Source: Alkalimonas collagenimarina
GTDB lineage: Bacteria > Pseudomonadota > Gammaproteobacteria > Enterobacterales > Alteromonadaceae
Reading direction: 5' to 3'
DNA length: 64,000 bases
Assembly (NCBI RefSeq): GCF_030717845.1
Contig: NZ_JAUZVZ010000004.1
Location: forward strand, 1-64,000
Part shown: positions 41,224-51,101 of the stretch, piece after piece
Layout: each line of letters opens with the position of its first letter
Numbering within the stretch: position 1 is the first letter of the stretch
Notes under the pieces: model-generated
Seen by the model: the letters and a program-made list of their open reading frames with translations, nothing else
Databases searched by the model: none
Told to the model about the DNA's origin: nothing
Program-made: the position numbers and the translations under genes

Positions 41224-44200
41224 TTATTTGACAGGCTCACAGTGATGACTAAGTAACATCAATTCACGCAAAGCGACTGAGAACTTAGCAAACTCATGGC
41301 TTTTGGTCGTTTTAAATTCAGCCAGCATCATTCTCCAGCGTTCAAGAAGCGCATCGTGCTCATCCAGCCAATTTTGGATCACTGACTCTGCATCACAAGC
41401 ACCACCACAGCTACGCACCACCACAGCCGCTAAGGCGCGTTGCTGCCAGTCCAGCTCTTCGCGGTAACTGGCACGTGCCAATGCTTGCCAATGATTCGCC
41501 ACCGGTTGCTGGGTAATTTGTTCCAGGAACCAGTGCAGATCCAAACGATCGCCTAGTTTAAAGTAAATTTCCGAAACCAATGGCAGACTGGTTTGCTCTG
41601 CATCGGCAACCTGAGCAATATCCATCACTGAGAACACGGTGCTCAGATAAGCAAGGAACTGCGCAGTTTCGGCTGGGATCCCCTGCTCCTGATAACTTTT
41701 CTTGTTGCGATCCAGCTGAGCCATTTCCTTTTCTGCCATGTAGTTGGCCAGATTAGCCGAAAGCTCTTTAAACGACGGCTTGAAGAAGTCGAGCGTTTGC
41801 TGAATATCCAGTGCTTTATTGCGATGGCGAAGGAACCAACGAGTGGCTCGGCGTAAGATGCGACGTAACTGGAATTGCAACTTGGTTTGTAAGCTGGCAG
41901 GAATCTTATTATCCAGTTGCTGCAAAATCTCCCAGTGATGCGGAATATCGAGCAAATCACGCGCCATGGCATAACACAACATCAACTCACCGATAGAGCT
42001 CCCAGTCTCTTCACTCATGCGCTGAGCAAAGTTTGGCCCCATTTCGTTCACCAGTATATTGGCCAACTTGGTCGCAATGATTTCCCCTTTCAGCGGATGC
42101 TGCTCCATTTGTTTACTGTATTTTTTCTGCAGTAAATCCGGGAACGCTTTAAATAGCAGCTGCTTAAAGTATGGGTTATCGTATATTTCCGGTAACACCA
42201 ACTGTTCTTTCAACACCATCTTGCCATAAGCAGTTAGAATAGAAAGCTCAGGTCGTGTTAAGCCCATGCCTTTTGCCATACGATCAGATAGTTCATCATC
42301 TGAAGGCAAAAACTCCAGCTCACGGTTCAACTTGCCTTCTTTTTCCAGCGTATGAATAAAACGCGTGTATTCTTTCAGTTGATCCGCACCCAATAAACCT
42401 GAAATGGAAATACTTTCGGTTTGTTGGTAACAGTCTTCAATCACTAAGCTCGCCACATCATCGGTCATATCGACCAGCAGTTTATTGCGCTGCTTCAAGG
42501 TTAAATCACCGGCAGCAACCAGTGTATTGAGCAAAATCTTAATATTAACTTCGTTATCAGAACAATCGACGCCGCCAACATTATCGATAAAGTCAGTATT
42601 AATGCGACCGCCTTGTGCAGCATACTCAATTCGTCCGCGTTGAGTGGCACCTAAATTGCCACCCTCACCAAAGATTTTAGCGCGGAACTCATTGCCATTT
42701 AATCGCAATGCTTCAGTGCCTCGATCGCCGACTTCCGCATGGCTCTCGCCGCTTGCTTTCATGTAAGTACCGATACCACCATTCCAAATCAGATCCACTG
42801 GCATGGCAAGACAGGCACGGATCAACTCGGTTGGTGTCATTGTAGCTTTGCTGGTACCCAGCATTTTTTTCATTTGCGGCGTGAGCTTAATCGATTTCGC
42901 ACTGCGTAAGAAAATACCACCGCCTTCAGAAAGTAAGGACTGATCGTAATCTTCCCAGGTTGAGGATGGCAGATTGAACATCCGTTCGCGCTCTTTGTAA
43001 GAACTTGCTGAGTCCGGTGTAGGATCAATAAAGATATGCATGTGGTTAAAGGCAGCTTGCAAGCGAATATGTTTCGATAGCAACATGCCATTTCCAAACA
43101 CATCACCGGCCATATCGCCGATAGCGACACAGGTAAAATCAGTCGTCTGACAATCCACACCTATTTCCCGGAAGTGACGTTTCACCGACTCCCAGGCACC
43201 ACGTGCGGTAATACCCATGCCTTTGTGATCGTAACCATTCGAGCCACCAGAGGCAAAAGCATCGCCCATCCAGAAACCATACTCTTCAGAAATACCATTG
43301 GAAATATCTGAGAAAGTAGCCGTACCTTTGTCGGCAGCAACCACCAGATAGGCATCGTCTTCATCCAAACGCACCACATCTTTTGGCGGTACAATCTCGC
43401 CTTTAATGATGTTATCGGTAACATCCAACAAACCACGAATAAAGGTACGGTAACAATTTTTGCCTTCGTTGATAAAGGCTTCCCGCCCACCGGTTTCGGG
43501 CAGTTTTTTACAAACAAAGCCCCCTTTGGCACCAACGGGGACAATCACGGTATTTTTCACCTGTTGCGCTTTCACCAGGCCTAGTACTTCGGTGCGGAAA
43601 TCTTCGCGACGATCCGACCAGCGTAAGCCACCACGTGCTACTTTACCAAAGCGTAAATGTACGCCTTCTACCCGCGGCGAATAGACAAAAATTTCATAGG
43701 CTGGCACTGGCAACGGAATATCTGGGATCAAATCAGGTTTGATCTTCATCGAGATATACGGCTTTTCAACGCCTTGCTGATCAGGCTGGAAGTAGTTGGT
43801 ACGAAGAATGGCATTCACCACTTCGACAAAGCGACGAATAATACGATCATCATCCAGATTGGCTACATGCTCCAACTGCTCTGAAATCTCTTGCTCCAAT
43901 TTCTCTATAGCTTTGGCACTGACTTTTTCTGTTGGTGAAAACTTGCCATTAAAGAGCTGAACAATCAGTCGAGCAAGTTGTGGGTACCGGCTGAAGGTAC
44001 TCTCAATATAGCTCTGGCTGAACGTACCGCCAATCTGGCGTTTGTACTTCGCAATGGCCCTTAGCAGTGCAGCTTCGCGCCCCGTTAAGCCTGCCGCTAA
44101 GATTAAGCGGTTAAAGCCATCATCTTCCAACTCACCAGCCCATACCTTAGCAAAAGAGCTTTGAAAGCCCTGCTGTGCTTGTTCAAAATCGTGCGTTAAT

Positions 44201-46062
44201 TCACAATTTAATTCCATGGTGAAATTTAGGATCCAGCTGACACTTCCTGCAGGGCAACGCACTGAGTAAGGCGTTTCACCAATCACACGCAAGCCGAAGT
44301 TTTCCAGCATCGGCAACACGTCGGATAAATGAATCGGCTTGTCTTTATGGAACAGGTTTAAACGTACAGCCTTACTGTTCGTTTTTTCTTCTTGCGGCTG
44401 ATAAAACAGCATCTCAAGCGTATGATCTTCATTAAGTGCTTCAATTTTACCGATATCAACCAGAGCATCGTTTGGCAGCATTTCTTCTTTATAGCCGCGC
44501 GGGAAGGCATTGACATATTTTCGAGCCAACTCTCGCCCTTTCGCTTCGCCATAAACACCAACCAAAGCAGATTCGAGTTTATCTTCCCAGGTACGGGCGG
44601 CTTCTATCAGATTGCGTTCAATTTCTTTCACATTTAGCTCGACATGATTATCGTTAATTCGAATGATGTAGTGAGTTCTCGCCAATACCGACTCAGAAAA
44701 GAAGGTGGTAAACTCAACCGGTTCGTCAGTACGAAGAGATTGCTGGAAAATAAGCTGGGTATCTTTTCGTAACTGCGTGTTGTATCGCTCTCGTGGTACA
44801 TACACCATGGCAGAAACGAAGCGACCAAAGGTATCTTTACGCATGAAAACCCGGGTCATATCTCGCTCTTGCATCTGCAACACACCCATAGCTACATCCA
44901 GCAAGTCATCTGCCGTTGCCTGAATCAGCTCGTCTCGTGGGTAGGTTTCAAGAATATTAAGCAGTGCTTTATAAGCATGGGTACCAACGGTAAATTCAGA
45001 TAACTCCATCACCTGAGCAAGCTTAGATTTTAGCAATGGAATATCACCAGCACTATTGTTGTACAGGGTGGCCGAGTACAAGCCAATAAAGCGATGCTCA
45101 CCAATCACCTCGCCCTTGTCATTAAATTGTTTTACACCAACGTAATCGATGTACGCCGGCCGATGCACCCGGGACTTATGATTGGTTTTTGTCAGGATCA
45201 ATAACGATTGATCCAGTGCCTGATGACGAGCATGCTCAGGCAGCTCAGATAACATCAGGTCTTTGGAGTCTGCGCGACGCATTAAACCCAGTGCGCTGTC
45301 CTGCACACCTTCAATACGATAATCGCCCTTAACAGGCTTAATCTTATATTCGCGATAACCAAGAAAAGTAAAGTTGTCTTTTACCAGCCAATTCAGGAAA
45401 TCAATATGATCCTTGCGCTGATTGGTTTTGTCTTTATCGCTCGACTTCGGTAAGTGCTGGATCACTGTTTTTAGTTTTTCGCGCACTTGTTGCCAATCTT
45501 GCACCGATAACGAAACATCTTCCATCACGGAATGCAGCTCTTGAGTCAATTGCTCTACAGCTGCTTTGTCTGTTTGGCGATCAATCTCAATATGAAAGAC
45601 GGTTTGTTTGGTATCTGCCGCACTTTTTGCGCCTAACTTATCAAAGTCAGTAATGGCACCTTGCTCAGAGCGCTTCGCTTGTAATGGCATATGGACAAAG
45701 AAATGGGCAGAGATATTTTGACGCGTGAGAGCCATGCGGACAGAATCAACCAGAAAAGGCATATCATGCACCACTATCTCGACAATGGTGTGTTTAGACT
45801 CCCAACCATGACGGCTAATTTCTGGATTAAACACTCGAATTTCAGCACCGTCTTGATGCTTGTTATTAAATGTTTTCCACAAACTTAAAGCGGCGCCATA
45901 CAAATCACTATCGTTGCGTCCGATGAGATCCTCGCTGGCAATACTGCCATACAAGATAGTAGCGAACTTCGCCACCAGTTCAGGTTGCTCTTTCACTTTT
46001 TGTTGAATTAATTTTTTTACGTTTTGTAGTAGTACAGAAGGTTGACCGTCTATCAGTGCCAT
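41224..46062 (-). CDS. gdhB: NAD-specific glutamate dehydrogenase, large 180 kDa type
   Basis: A 1,612-residue enzyme that oxidatively deaminates glutamate to 2-oxoglutarate for amino-acid catabolism. It has the long N-terminal regulatory half (ACT-like segments, VEIVVHDMPFLVDSVRMAL) of the bacterial L-GDH180 family. The catalytic core includes KVARGGLRWSDRREDFRTE, VPVGAKGGFV (catalytic Lys), AIGDMAGDVFGNGML and GEGGNLGATQRGRIEYA, then a long C-terminal helical domain. Size matches the Pseudomonas/Shewanella enzymes. An ATG at 46068 is also in frame. AAGGA sits 7 bases before the ATG at 46062, which I prefer. Confidence 0.96.
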   Translation of the reverse strand: MALIDGQPSVLLQNVKKLIQQKVKEQPELVAKFATILYGSIASEDLIGRNDSDLYGAALSLWKTFNNKHQDGAEIRVFNPEISRHGWESKHTIVEIVVHDMPFLVDSVRMALTRQNISAHFFVHMPLQAKRSEQGAITDFDKLGAKSAADTKQTVFHIEIDRQTDKAAVEQLTQELHSVMEDVSLSVQDWQQVREKLKTVIQHLPKSSDKDKTNQRKDHIDFLNWLVKDNFTFLGYREYKIKPVKGDYRIEGVQDSALGLMRRADSKDLMLSELPEHARHQALDQSLLILTKTNHKSRVHRPAYIDYVGVKQFNDKGEVIGEHRFIGLYSATLYNNSAGDIPLLKSKLAQVMELSEFTVGTHAYKALLNILETYPRDELIQATADDLLDVAMGVLQMQERDMTRVFMRKDTFGRFVSAMVYVPRERYNTQLRKDTQLIFQQSLRTDEPVEFTTFFSESVLARTHYIIRINDNHVELNVKEIERNLIEAARTWEDKLESALVGVYGEAKGRELARKYVNAFPRGYKEEMLPNDALVDIGKIEALNEDHTLEMLFYQPQEEKTNSKAVRLNLFHKDKPIHLSDVLPMLENFGLRVIGETPYSVRCPAGSVSWILNFTMELNCELTHDFEQAQQGFQSSFAKVWAGELEDDGFNRLILAAGLTGREAALLRAIAKYKRQIGGTFSQSYIESTFSRYPQLARLIVQLFNGKFSPTEKVSAKAIEKLEQEISEQLEHVANLDDDRIIRRFVEVVNAILRTNYFQPDQQGVEKPYISMKIKPDLIPDIPLPVPAYEIFVYSPRVEGVHLRFGKVARGGLRWSDRREDFRTEVLGLVKAQQVKNTVIVPVGAKGGFVCKKLPETGGREAFINEGKNCYRTFIRGLLDVTDNIIKGEIVPPKDVVRLDEDDAYLVVAADKGTATFSDISNGISEEYGFWMGDAFASGGSNGYDHKGMGITARGAWESVKRHFREIGVDCQTTDFTCVAIGDMAGDVFGNGMLLSKHIRLQAAFNHMHIFIDPTPDSASSYKERERMFNLPSSTWEDYDQSLLSEGGGIFLRSAKSIKLTPQMKKMLGTSKATMTPTELIRACLAMPVDLIWNGGIGTYMKASGESHAEVGDRGTEALRLNGNEFRAKIFGEGGNLGATQRGRIEYAAQGGRINTDFIDNVGGVDCSDNEVNIKILLNTLVAAGDLTLKQRNKLLVDMTDDVASLVIEDCYQQTESISISGLLGADQLKEYTRFIHTLEKEGKLNRELEFLPSDDELSDRMAKGMGLTRPELSILTAYGKMVLKEQLVLPEIYDNPYFKQLLFKAFPDLLQKKYSKQMEQHPLKGEIIATKLANILVNEMGPNFAQRMSEETGSSIGELMLCYAMARDLLDIPHHWEILQQLDNKIPASLQTKLQFQLRRILRRATRWFLRHRNKALDIQQTLDFFKPSFKELSANLANYMAEKEMAQLDRNKKSYQEQGIPAETAQFLAYLSTVFSVMDIAQVADAEQTSLPLVSEIYFKLGDRLDLHWFLEQITQQPVANHWQALARASYREELDWQQRALAAVVVRSCGGACDAESVIQNWLDEHDALLERWRMMLAEFKTTKSHEFAKFSVALRELMLLSHHCEPVK

Positions 46063-46241
46063 TTTCATATCCTTTATTTACGTCATGACGCTAAGGGCAT
46101 GATTCAACTTACACGAACTTACGTGTTAGCTGCGAAGTGTAGCCAGTATTGTAGCGGTTTTCGAGCTTTATTTCAGCGTTTCCCACTGGTGCAACCAGTG
46201 GTTTCAATTAGTTATGACAACTTATGCATTTCGTCTAAATA

Positions 46242-46265
46242 GAAAATGGCCTTTCGGCCATTTTC
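46242..46265 (-). terminator. Terminator of the DUF1302-RND operon
   Basis: GAAAATGGCC (46242-46251), loop TTTC, GGCCATTTTC (46256-46265): a perfect 10-base stem. On the minus strand it continues into TATTT, giving a T-rich tail. It lies about 36 bases past the RND gene stop. Confidence 0.75.
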
Positions 46266-46301
46266 GTGTTTAGTCATGCAAAAAGTTTTTTAGCAACTTC
46301 G

Positions 46302-48620
46302 TCATTTATTCTTAGGCCAGAAGAAGGCAGCTAAGGCAGGAAGCACCAAAATAGCGCCCAGCATATTCACCAAGAACATAAAGGTCAGTAATATCCCCAT
46401 ATCCACTTGAAATTTAAGTGCTGAGAAGACCCATGTACTCACCCCAATCGCTAAGGTAACCCCGGTAAAGAGCACCGCACTACCACGCTCTTTTAATGCT
46501 TCGTAATAGGCCTGACGCATCGGAACTCGATCTTTAAGCATCTGGCTCATGCTTGAGACGATATAAATACCATAATCAACACCAATACCTACACCCAATG
46601 CAATCACCGGCAAGGTTGATACCGTCAAACCGATCTGCAACAAGGTCATTAATGCCATCGCCATCATAGAGACCACATACAAAGGGATAACCACAGCCGC
46701 GGTAGCTCGACCAGAACGGAAGCTTAACAGACATAATATGATGACCGCACCATAGACATACCACATCATTGGACGCTGTGCAGCGGAAACCGCTTCATTG
46801 GTTGCAGCCATAACCCCCGCCGGACCTGATGCCAGCATAAATCGAGTATCATCATCACCCAGCTCAAGCGCTAACTTTTTAGCTTCAGCGACCACCCGGC
46901 TTAATGTTTCAGCTTTGTGATCTTCAAGGAATAACATGATAGGCATGACAGAGCAGTCACGGTTCAATAAGCCACTGCTGGTTTCAACCTGAGCGGAAGC
47001 CTGCACCAGACTTTGTGTATTGCGTGGCAATACCCGCCATTTGACATTGCCTTCGTTGTAACCTGCATTAATGCTTTTCGCGACCGATGCAAGTGACACA
47101 CCTGATTGCACACCAGGTACATTGACCATTTGCCATTGAAAGTCATCAATACGCTGCATGATGTCATGATGAGTACAAGCATTCGGTACCGTTTCAACCA
47201 TGATGTTGATGTAATCAACGGTTATAGCAAAGCGATCCGTGATTAAAAAGGTATCCTGGTTGTAGCGTGAATGCTCATGCAACGCTGGAGCACCAGCATG
47301 CAAATCACCTATTTTCAGCTGCTGGCTTTGAATACTGGCAGCTATAAATAACAAGGTAGTGATCACCAACACAACAGCAGCAACAGGTTTCGTTGCAACC
47401 GCTGACAAATGATGCCATACCCGATCCGCAGTTGGGCTACCTAAAGCGGCACGTTGTTGATATTTTTTGCTAAATCGGACATACGACATCAACACCGGCA
47501 GTAAAATTAAGTTGGTTAAAATAATCACTGCCACCCCTAAACTGGCGGTAATCGCTAACTCACGAATAACACCAATTTCGATGGTCAGTAAGGTCAGGAA
47601 GCCAACAGTATCTGACAGCAACGCGACACCACCAGGTACCAAGAGCTTGCGGAAGCTCGATTGTGCAGCTGTCTTTGCATCCATTCCTGATGCAACTCGT
47701 TTGCCGGTGGAGTTAATCATCTGGACGCCATGACTTACGCCAATAGCGAACACAAGGAATGGCACGAGTATGGACATTGGATCAATACCAAAACCTATCA
47801 CTGACAACAAACCCATTTGCCAAATGACAGCAATCAAGGAACACGCAATCGGCAACATCGTCAGCATTAACGAGCCAGAAAAGAAAAATACCATTACAGC
47901 AGTGATAGCAATGGCAATAGCAAAGAAGGTCAATACGCCTTTGGCACCTTCAGCAACATCACCTACCATCTTGGCAAAGCCAATGATATGAATACTAATG
48001 TCATCAGTTTCAAACTGGTTGCGGATTTCTTGTTCGAGGGTAGAAGCAAATTGTATGGTATCGACACGTTCGTTAGTGGAAGGATCAATTTCAAGAAGCT
48101 GCGCATTGATCATGGCGCAGCTGTAGTCATCAGCCACCATACGACCAACAATGCCCGCCTTTTCAACATTTTCTTTTACGCGAGCCAAGCCACGCTGATC
48201 TGGCACAAAGTCAGCAGGGATCACTGGCCCACCGGCAAAGCCATCCTCAACCACTTCGACAAAACGAGTACTCGGGCTAAAGAGTGAACGAACCTGAACC
48301 CGGTTTACGCCCGGAATGTAGTAGAGCTGATCATGAGTACGCCGCAGAGAATCAAAGAAATTGGCATTAAAAATATCGCCACTAGCATCGCACATGGAGA
48401 CCAAAATATTGTTGGCCCCACCAAAATCTTGTTCATGCTTTACATAGGTATGCATGTACTCGTGCTGTAAAGGTATATTTTTACTAAAACCAGCATCCAA
48501 CTGGATTTGAGTAGCTTTAAACAATAAATACAACGTGCCCAGTACAAAAAGTACTAACACAGCAGCCCGGTGACGAAACAGAGCATACTCTACTTTATTG
48601 ATAATACGATTTAAACTCAT
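46302..48620 (-). CDS. RND/MMPL-family inner-membrane transporter
   Basis: A 772-residue single-chain RND protein with the internal duplication typical of the MMPL/hydrophobe-exporter branch. There is one N-terminal helix (about 18-36), a periplasmic domain, a six-helix bundle (about 225-395), a second lone helix (about 412-430), a second periplasmic domain and a second bundle (about 615-765). The V-F-A-I-G-V-S-H-G-V-Q and A-L-G-V-G-I-G-V-D-Y-G-I-Y segments are the conserved helix-4-like proton-relay motifs. It is the last gene of DUF1302-DUF1329-YCF48-RND. Relatives move lipids or other hydrophobic molecules rather than metals. No HlyD-type adaptor gene is nearby, so the DUF1329 and YCF48 proteins may take that role. 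Confidence 0.88.
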   Translation of the reverse strand: MSLNRIINKVEYALFRHRAAVLVLFVLGTLYLLFKATQIQLDAGFSKNIPLQHEYMHTYVKHEQDFGGANNILVSMCDASGDIFNANFFDSLRRTHDQLYYIPGVNRVQVRSLFSPSTRFVEVVEDGFAGGPVIPADFVPDQRGLARVKENVEKAGIVGRMVADDYSCAMINAQLLEIDPSTNERVDTIQFASTLEQEIRNQFETDDISIHIIGFAKMVGDVAEGAKGVLTFFAIAIAITAVMVFFFSGSLMLTMLPIACSLIAVIWQMGLLSVIGFGIDPMSILVPFLVFAIGVSHGVQMINSTGKRVASGMDAKTAAQSSFRKLLVPGGVALLSDTVGFLTLLTIEIGVIRELAITASLGVAVIILTNLILLPVLMSYVRFSKKYQQRAALGSPTADRVWHHLSAVATKPVAAVVLVITTLLFIAASIQSQQLKIGDLHAGAPALHEHSRYNQDTFLITDRFAITVDYINIMVETVPNACTHHDIMQRIDDFQWQMVNVPGVQSGVSLASVAKSINAGYNEGNVKWRVLPRNTQSLVQASAQVETSSGLLNRDCSVMPIMLFLEDHKAETLSRVVAEAKKLALELGDDDTRFMLASGPAGVMAATNEAVSAAQRPMMWYVYGAVIILCLLSFRSGRATAAVVIPLYVVSMMAMALMTLLQIGLTVSTLPVIALGVGIGVDYGIYIVSSMSQMLKDRVPMRQAYYEALKERGSAVLFTGVTLAIGVSTWVFSALKFQVDMGILLTFMFLVNMLGAILVLPALAAFFWPKNK

Positions 48621-48623
48621 ACG

Positions 48624-49655
48624 TTATTCAGGCTTCTTCAAGTCTAGGATTTGGATACCCAGTTCAGTGACCAGGATCATGTTATCTTGATAAGGAACAG
48701 CATTAACGATAGGCCGCCCTTCAGCAGCAGTCATGGCACTAAATGATAGACCACCATCTGCGCTGGTTGCCCACAAGCCAGCGTTTCCCGATAGAAAGAC
48801 AACATCATCAACCGTAATGATACTGTTAATGGTCGCTTGCGAGCTCAGGACGATTTCCTGCCAAGAGTCGCCTTCATCTTCGGTTAAAAAGATATGACCT
48901 CTTAGGCCAACAGCCAGCCAATGTTCAGAGCTAAGCATGGCTATATCAAATAAAGACCCATGGTAAAAGGCATCTTGCATTTCCCAATGCATACCAAAAT
49001 CTTCACTGATGGCAAAAAAGCCCGCCTCTCCAACCATTAAAAGTAGATCATCATCTCGATACAGGCGATTAAAGTGAGGAAATATTGCACTTAACTCCAG
49101 AGCGTACAATTCAGGATCGTCATCTTTAAGCTCTAACAAATAATCTTGTTCATCTTCATCAAGCAACTCAATGTGAGACTCACTCTGCCAGCTTTGACCA
49201 CCATCCTGAGTCCGAAATAGTAAACCGTAAGCACCTATCGCAAGTCCGTGGTAAGTATCTTTAAATACAATATCCAGCAGCGGCTTATCTAACTCTGGAG
49301 CAAACTGTTGCAACTGCCAACTTTCGCCGCCATCCGCACTATGCACGATGCTGGCATCATGACCGACGGCCCAGCCATATCGATCATCAATAAAATACAC
49401 GGCAGTTAAATTCGAGCGAACAGGAACGTCTGCTTGCTGCCAGACAACACCATCATCACTCCAAATAATATGACCTCGCTCCCCTACTGCAACCAACCGA
49501 TTATTTTCCAGCACCACAATATCTGTTAACAACGATTGAGCTGCTAATACCGCTTTCACAGCAGGCTGAGGCTGTGGTGAAGCGTATCCTTTAGCCATTG
49601 GAAATAGTGCAATCAGGCATACCACAAAGGAACGGAAGTGACAGGCAAATTTCAT
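48624..49655 (-). CDS. YCF48 / BNR-type beta-propeller periplasmic protein
   Basis: A 343-residue exported protein with a signal peptide (residues 1-25, ending near AKGYA). The body is a seven-blade propeller recognised by repeated W-x-x-x-D and D-x-G-x-x-W units (IIWSDDGVVWQ, IVHSADGGESW, LFRTQDGGQSW, FAISEDFGMHW, IFLTEDEGDSW, LWATSADGGLSF). This is the YCF48/sortilin-like pattern shared with the photosystem II assembly factor Ycf48, but here it accompanies an RND transporter. Its stop lies three bases before the RND ATG. It probably acts as a periplasmic scaffold or assembly factor. Confidence 0.85.
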   Translation of the reverse strand: MKFACHFRSFVVCLIALFPMAKGYASPQPQPAVKAVLAAQSLLTDIVVLENNRLVAVGERGHIIWSDDGVVWQQADVPVRSNLTAVYFIDDRYGWAVGHDASIVHSADGGESWQLQQFAPELDKPLLDIVFKDTYHGLAIGAYGLLFRTQDGGQSWQSESHIELLDEDEQDYLLELKDDDPELYALELSAIFPHFNRLYRDDDLLLMVGEAGFFAISEDFGMHWEMQDAFYHGSLFDIAMLSSEHWLAVGLRGHIFLTEDEGDSWQEIVLSSQATINSIITVDDVVFLSGNAGLWATSADGGLSFSAMTAAEGRPIVNAVPYQDNMILVTELGIQILDLKKPE

Positions 49656-49679
49656 GAAATATCATCTCGATAGTAATGG

Positions 49680-49706
49680 AAAACGGCTGAACCAGTCAGC
49701 CGTTTT
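49680..49706 (-). terminator. Hairpin inside the DUF1302-RND operon (possible attenuator)
   Basis: AAAACGGCTGA (49680-49690) and TCAGCCGTTTT (49696-49706) pair perfectly over 11 bases with a 5-base loop, 18 bases past the DUF1329 stop and 24 bases before the YCF48 ATG. On the minus strand it ends in TTTT-CC. It could reduce, rather than end, transcription into YCF48 and RND. Confidence 0.65.
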
Positions 49707-49724
49707 GCTTCGGGCTACTGCAGT

Positions 49725-51086
49725 TTAACGAACGCCTTCACGGCGCAATGCTGCAGGAGTAAAGTCATTATCATTTAGTGTAACAGAGAAATCGTACATC
49801 CGATCTTCGTTATCAAGGCCAAGGGCTATGTAACGACGAGAATTCAGATCATGATAGACTTCTAATGTACTCCAGTGCGTGGGCACTTCGTAGTAATTCA
49901 AACCATGAGCAAAAGCGACCCGGTACAAATCGCCACGGTTGTCATACAAATCAGCAACATGGATCTGCCAGCTATCTTCATCAATGTAGAAAACGCGCTT
50001 GCCATAAACATGGCGCATACCATCTTTTAGCGTCGCTTCCACAACCCAGACCCGATGACGCTCATAGCGTGTGTGCTCAGGATTAATATGACCCGGCATC
50101 AGAATATCGCTGTAGCTCAAATCATTGCTATGCAACTTATAGCTGTTGTACGGAATGTACATTTCTTTTTTGCCTTTCAGCTCCCAATTATAACGATCGG
50201 GTGAGCCGTTAAACATATCGAAATCATCGGTAGTACGTAAACCATCCGATGCGGTACCTGGTGCATCATACGCTACATTTGGTGCACGACGCACCCGGCG
50301 CTGTCCTGTATTGTAGGTCCACGCTTGACGTGGGGTTTGAATTTGGTCCATGGTTTCATGGACCAGCAAGGCCGTACCGGCAAGGCGAGCTGGTGACGTG
50401 ACACTTTGCTTAAAACGAAACAAAATGTTTTCTGCCATCAGGGTTTCAGGCGTCGCATCTGGATGCGAATACTTAAACATGATTTGTTCATCAAAGCCGA
50501 TAAAGGTAAATGCACCACTCGCTGTTGGTGCTGCTTGACCACCATTTCGAGTAGCAGCAACGCCACGATAACGCACGATATGATTCCAAATCGCCTCTAA
50601 ACCATTGCTTGGGATCGGAAATGGAATGCCAATAGCCGCATTGGCCAAGCCGTTACCATTTTCGACCAACTCAGCTTCAGTAGCAATTTGCTTGGTCGCA
50701 TCATAGAAGTACTGAGGAAAAGACGCCGAACGGCGAGTTGGGTACACCGGCATACGAAATGTATCAGGATACAAATCAAATAGCGCCAGTTGGCCGGGGC
50801 TTAATGCATCTTTGTGTTCTTCAATATTGCTTTTATCAATAACAAACAAGACATCATCATCAGCAAATGGATCCGGGTGGTGATCGCCCGGAGTATAGCC
50901 TTCAGGTACAGTGAGAATACCGCCAGTCCACTCGGGGATTGTGCCATCGGCATTACCCGCACGTTCTGCACCAACAGGTGTTAAATCAGCATTCAGACGA
51001 GCAGCTTGCTCTGGTGTAATTTTCGCCAAAGCACTGCAGCTAACGATCATGGCCACAGCTGAGGCCAGGAGGGTGAGTTTTTTCAT
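49725..51086 (-). CDS. DUF1329 family periplasmic protein
   Basis: A 453-residue protein with a signal peptide (MKKLTLLASAVAMIVSCSALA, a Cys at residue 17 being inside rather than after a lipobox). The mature start ITPEQAARLNADLTPVGAERAGNADGTIPEWTGG is the standard DUF1329 opening. The central and C-terminal part (QAWTYNTGQRRVRRAP, DGLRTTDDFDMFNGSPDRYNW, RHRVWVVEATLKDGMRHVYGKRVFYIDEDSW) has the repeated long strands of LolA/LolB-like lipid-binding folds. DUF1329 genes almost always sit next to DUF1302 genes. I infer a periplasmic carrier for a hydrophobic ligand. Confidence 0.9.
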   Translation of the reverse strand: MKKLTLLASAVAMIVSCSALAKITPEQAARLNADLTPVGAERAGNADGTIPEWTGGILTVPEGYTPGDHHPDPFADDDVLFVIDKSNIEEHKDALSPGQLALFDLYPDTFRMPVYPTRRSASFPQYFYDATKQIATEAELVENGNGLANAAIGIPFPIPSNGLEAIWNHIVRYRGVAATRNGGQAAPTASGAFTFIGFDEQIMFKYSHPDATPETLMAENILFRFKQSVTSPARLAGTALLVHETMDQIQTPRQAWTYNTGQRRVRRAPNVAYDAPGTASDGLRTTDDFDMFNGSPDRYNWELKGKKEMYIPYNSYKLHSNDLSYSDILMPGHINPEHTRYERHRVWVVEATLKDGMRHVYGKRVFYIDEDSWQIHVADLYDNRGDLYRVAFAHGLNYYEVPTHWSTLEVYHDLNSRRYIALGLDNEDRMYDFSVTLNDNDFTPAALRREGVR

Positions 51087-51101
51087 AATCGTTCTCGTCC
51101 C

